Part shown: positions 62,208 through 64,000 of the stretch, in pieces
Numbering within the stretch: the first letter of the stretch is position 1
How the letters are laid out: every line of letters starts with the position of its first letter
Source of the DNA: an uncultured Collinsella sp.
Lineage (GTDB): Bacteria; Actinomycetota; Coriobacteriia; Coriobacteriales; Coriobacteriaceae
NCBI GenBank assembly: GCA_902494345.1
Contig: CABUSV010000009.1
Span: 1 to 64,000, forward strand
DNA: 64,000 nucleotides
Direction of reading: 5' to 3'
The notes under the pieces: model-generated
The model's input: the letters and a program-made list of their open reading frames with translations, nothing else
Told to the model about the DNA's origin: nothing
Databases searched by the model: none
Made by a program: the position numbers and the translations under genes

Positions 62208-64000
62208 ATGAGCATCAATCAGCGACAAGCAAAGCTGCTTAAAATCCTGCTCGGCCAGGCGGGCTACACCCCGACAGTCGATATCTCCGATGCCCTTGCT
62301 TGCTCGGAGCGCACCATCCGCAACGACATGCGGGCCGCTAACGCCTTCCTCGACGAAATGGGCATCCAAGCGGCAATTGTCTCCAAGCGCGGCAACGGCA
62401 TCCGCATCGATGGCGACAGCACGCAGCGCGGTCAGATATCGGACATCATCAAGGAACGTTCGCTTTCCATGGACGCCGGTCTTGACCGCTTCTATCGCGG
62501 CATGTTGCTGCTCACCTGCGACTACCGGCACCAATACACCACCGAATCGCTTGCGCGGGGCATCCTCACCAACAAACAGCAGGCCCAAGACGACCTGCGC
62601 ACATGGAACGAGCTCATGACGCCGTTTGGAGCCCAAATCGTACGCGGGCGTCGCATTACGGTCGAGGGTCCCGAGGAGTACATCCGATTCTTCGTCGTCT
62701 ATTATCTGTTTGAGCTCGCGTCGACCGCCATGAAGCGCCGCATTGAGCCGCAGCTCTTTGGCGGCAACGAGCAATTCTTCAACGACCTCATCGCATACGT
62801 CGAGCGCGAAAGCCGAACGCTCTATACCGACAACGCCCGCCACCAGCTTGCCGTCTACCTGCAGATTATGGTCCTGCGCATTCTTAAGGGCAAAGAGGTC
62901 GGTGGTTACACCTCGGCGATTCCCGTTGTGTACGACGACGTCGCCAACCGCATTGAGCAGCACTTTGGCATCGAGGTCTCCGCCAACGAGCGCGACATCA
63001 TCCGCGACCTCTTTACGGTCTCCACGCGCCGATGGACGCCCGAGTTCCAGCGCACATATAAGCCCACACCCGAGGCGGCGCGCCTCACCGAGGAGTTATT
63101 CTGCGCTCTCGGCGAACGCTTTGGCACGCGACCGCCGCTTCATCTTGAAAAGCCCTGCGCCGCGCTCATCGAAGCCGGACAAACCCACATGCGCTATGAA
63201 CGCGCCATCTCACTGCCCCAGGAAAACACCTGGACGGTGCGATACGAAAACATGGCCTCGTTTATGCGCCTGTCCGAGGTGCTGCGCGACGCGCCCGGCC
63301 TATCTGGGCTGAATCTATACCAGACCGACGTGACGCGCCTGGCGATGCTATTGCTCTCGTATATGGACGGCCTGTCCTCGCACGATCAATGGCGCGTCGG
63401 ACTCGTGGTCAACTGCGGCATTGAGCAGGTCTTCTATGCGCGCGATCGACTTGAGCGGCTCATTCCCTGCATGCGGGTCGCGCGTGTGCTGACCGAAACA
63501 GAAGTCGCCGAGATTGAATCAGACCCCAAGCACAGCAGCCTCGACTTCCTGGTCTCATTCGACCCCATCAAGACGACGCTTCCACTCTGCGTGCTGAGCA
63601 ATGCCATCGATGACGCCGACCGCAGCCGCATCGAGCTGCTGCTCATGAAGCTTGGATGCCCTCACGCACTCGACGACGCCCCGCTTGCCGGCGGTCTTCC
63701 CGAGCGCGAGCTCGATATTTCGCACGCGCGCATGCTCACGCGCACCCTTCACGCTGCACTTGTCGAAGACGGCCTCTGGCGTGGCACGCTCTCCGGCTTC
63801 TCGAACACCTTCGAGATGCTGTCGTTCACGCACGGACCTTGGCTCTTGCTGACCGTATGTTCCCAAGATGTCGCTCAAACCGGGGCCGTGCATTACCGCG
63901 TGGAAACACGAGTCGGCTTTACCGGCGACCGCCTGCAACACATCCTGGTGCTCTGCGTCGCCCCAAGCGATGAGCGCGTCCTCACTCCGGCCACACAGCG
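62208..64000 (+). CDS. HTH/PRD-type transcriptional regulator, 3'-truncated by the window end
   Basis: At least 597 residues, with no stop before 64000. The N-terminal HTH_11-like domain (about 5-60: DISDALACSERTIRNDMRAANAFL) and a second Mga-like HTH precede one or two PRD-like helical domains (about 180-400). The order recalls BglG/MtlR-type regulators of sugar uptake. A distal part resembling PTS IIB/IIA regulatory domains may follow; the window ends too early to tell. The start ATG has GGGAG 5 nt upstream. It is divergent from the MFS gene. Confidence 0.8.
   Translation, partial: MSINQRQAKLLKILLGQAGYTPTVDISDALACSERTIRNDMRAANAFLDEMGIQAAIVSKRGNGIRIDGDSTQRGQISDIIKERSLSMDAGLDRFYRGMLLLTCDYRHQYTTESLARGILTNKQQAQDDLRTWNELMTPFGAQIVRGRRITVEGPEEYIRFFVVYYLFELASTAMKRRIEPQLFGGNEQFFNDLIAYVERESRTLYTDNARHQLAVYLQIMVLRILKGKEVGGYTSAIPVVYDDVANRIEQHFGIEVSANERDIIRDLFTVSTRRWTPEFQRTYKPTPEAARLTEELFCALGERFGTRPPLHLEKPCAALIEAGQTHMRYERAISLPQENTWTVRYENMASFMRLSEVLRDAPGLSGLNLYQTDVTRLAMLLLSYMDGLSSHDQWRVGLVVNCGIEQVFYARDRLERLIPCMRVARVLTETEVAEIESDPKHSSLDFLVSFDPIKTTLPLCVLSNAIDDADRSRIELLLMKLGCPHALDDAPLAGGLPERELDISHARMLTRTLHAALVEDGLWRGTLSGFSNTFEMLSFTHGPWLLLTVCSQDVAQTGAVHYRVETRVGFTGDRLQHILVLCVAPSDERVLTPATQ

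Overview
The window looks like a chromosomal segment of a high-GC Coriobacteriia gut bacterium, most likely Collinsella or a close relative. This is inferred from codon use, the run of MarR/heterodimeric ABC exporter pairs, the huge LRR/pilin-type surface protein and the density of intergenic palindromes. No rRNA, phage, plasmid or CRISPR-Cas genes are visible. One tRNA-Ser(UGA) and the SRP RNA are present.

Layout. 0.3-4.6 kb: MarR regulator with a two-subunit ABC exporter. 4.7-10.4 kb: a diguanylate cyclase, then a LysR regulator divergent from an SDR-MFS-Gfo/Idh cluster. 10.8-17.7 kb: tex, a transaldolase-like aldolase, a Cof-type HAD phosphatase and rlmKL. 17.8-22.5 kb: a K+ module on the minus strand (kup, a 64-aa membrane protein, KdpD-like kinase, KdpE-like regulator). 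22.7-28.8 kb: nitroreductase, LTA-synthase-like enzyme, an IS3-type element inserted in a periodic repeat array, and a flavodoxin. 28.9-32.7 kb: a second heterodimeric ABC exporter. 32.9-41.1 kb: two wall-anchored surface proteins flanking ffs. 41.5-48.3 kb: a tadA-glycerate kinase fusion, tRNA-Ser, TetR, LemA, ilvE, DedA and cysE. 48.4-52.6 kb: a third exporter pair with its own MarR gene. 52.8-64 kb: small proteins, a nitroreductase, a degenerate NtrC-like regulator, a YeiH transporter with GntR, glmS, an MFS transporter and a PRD-type regulator that runs off the end.

The least explained material is intergenic. Two arrays consist of 15-bp motifs in strictly alternating orientation at an exact period (31 bp, nine motifs; 40 bp, four motifs), with spacers of constant length and unrelated sequence. 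An IS element with a 3-bp target duplication has split one motif of the first array. There are also two 160-bp inverted-terminus elements (10.6 and 41.3 kb), two copies of another inverted-repeat element (13.0 and 45.0 kb), eight small hairpins sharing a GGGACAG-like core, and three very long nested palindromes. The giant adhesin has its signal peptide out of frame across a G7 tract, as expected for a phase-variable gene in the OFF state.
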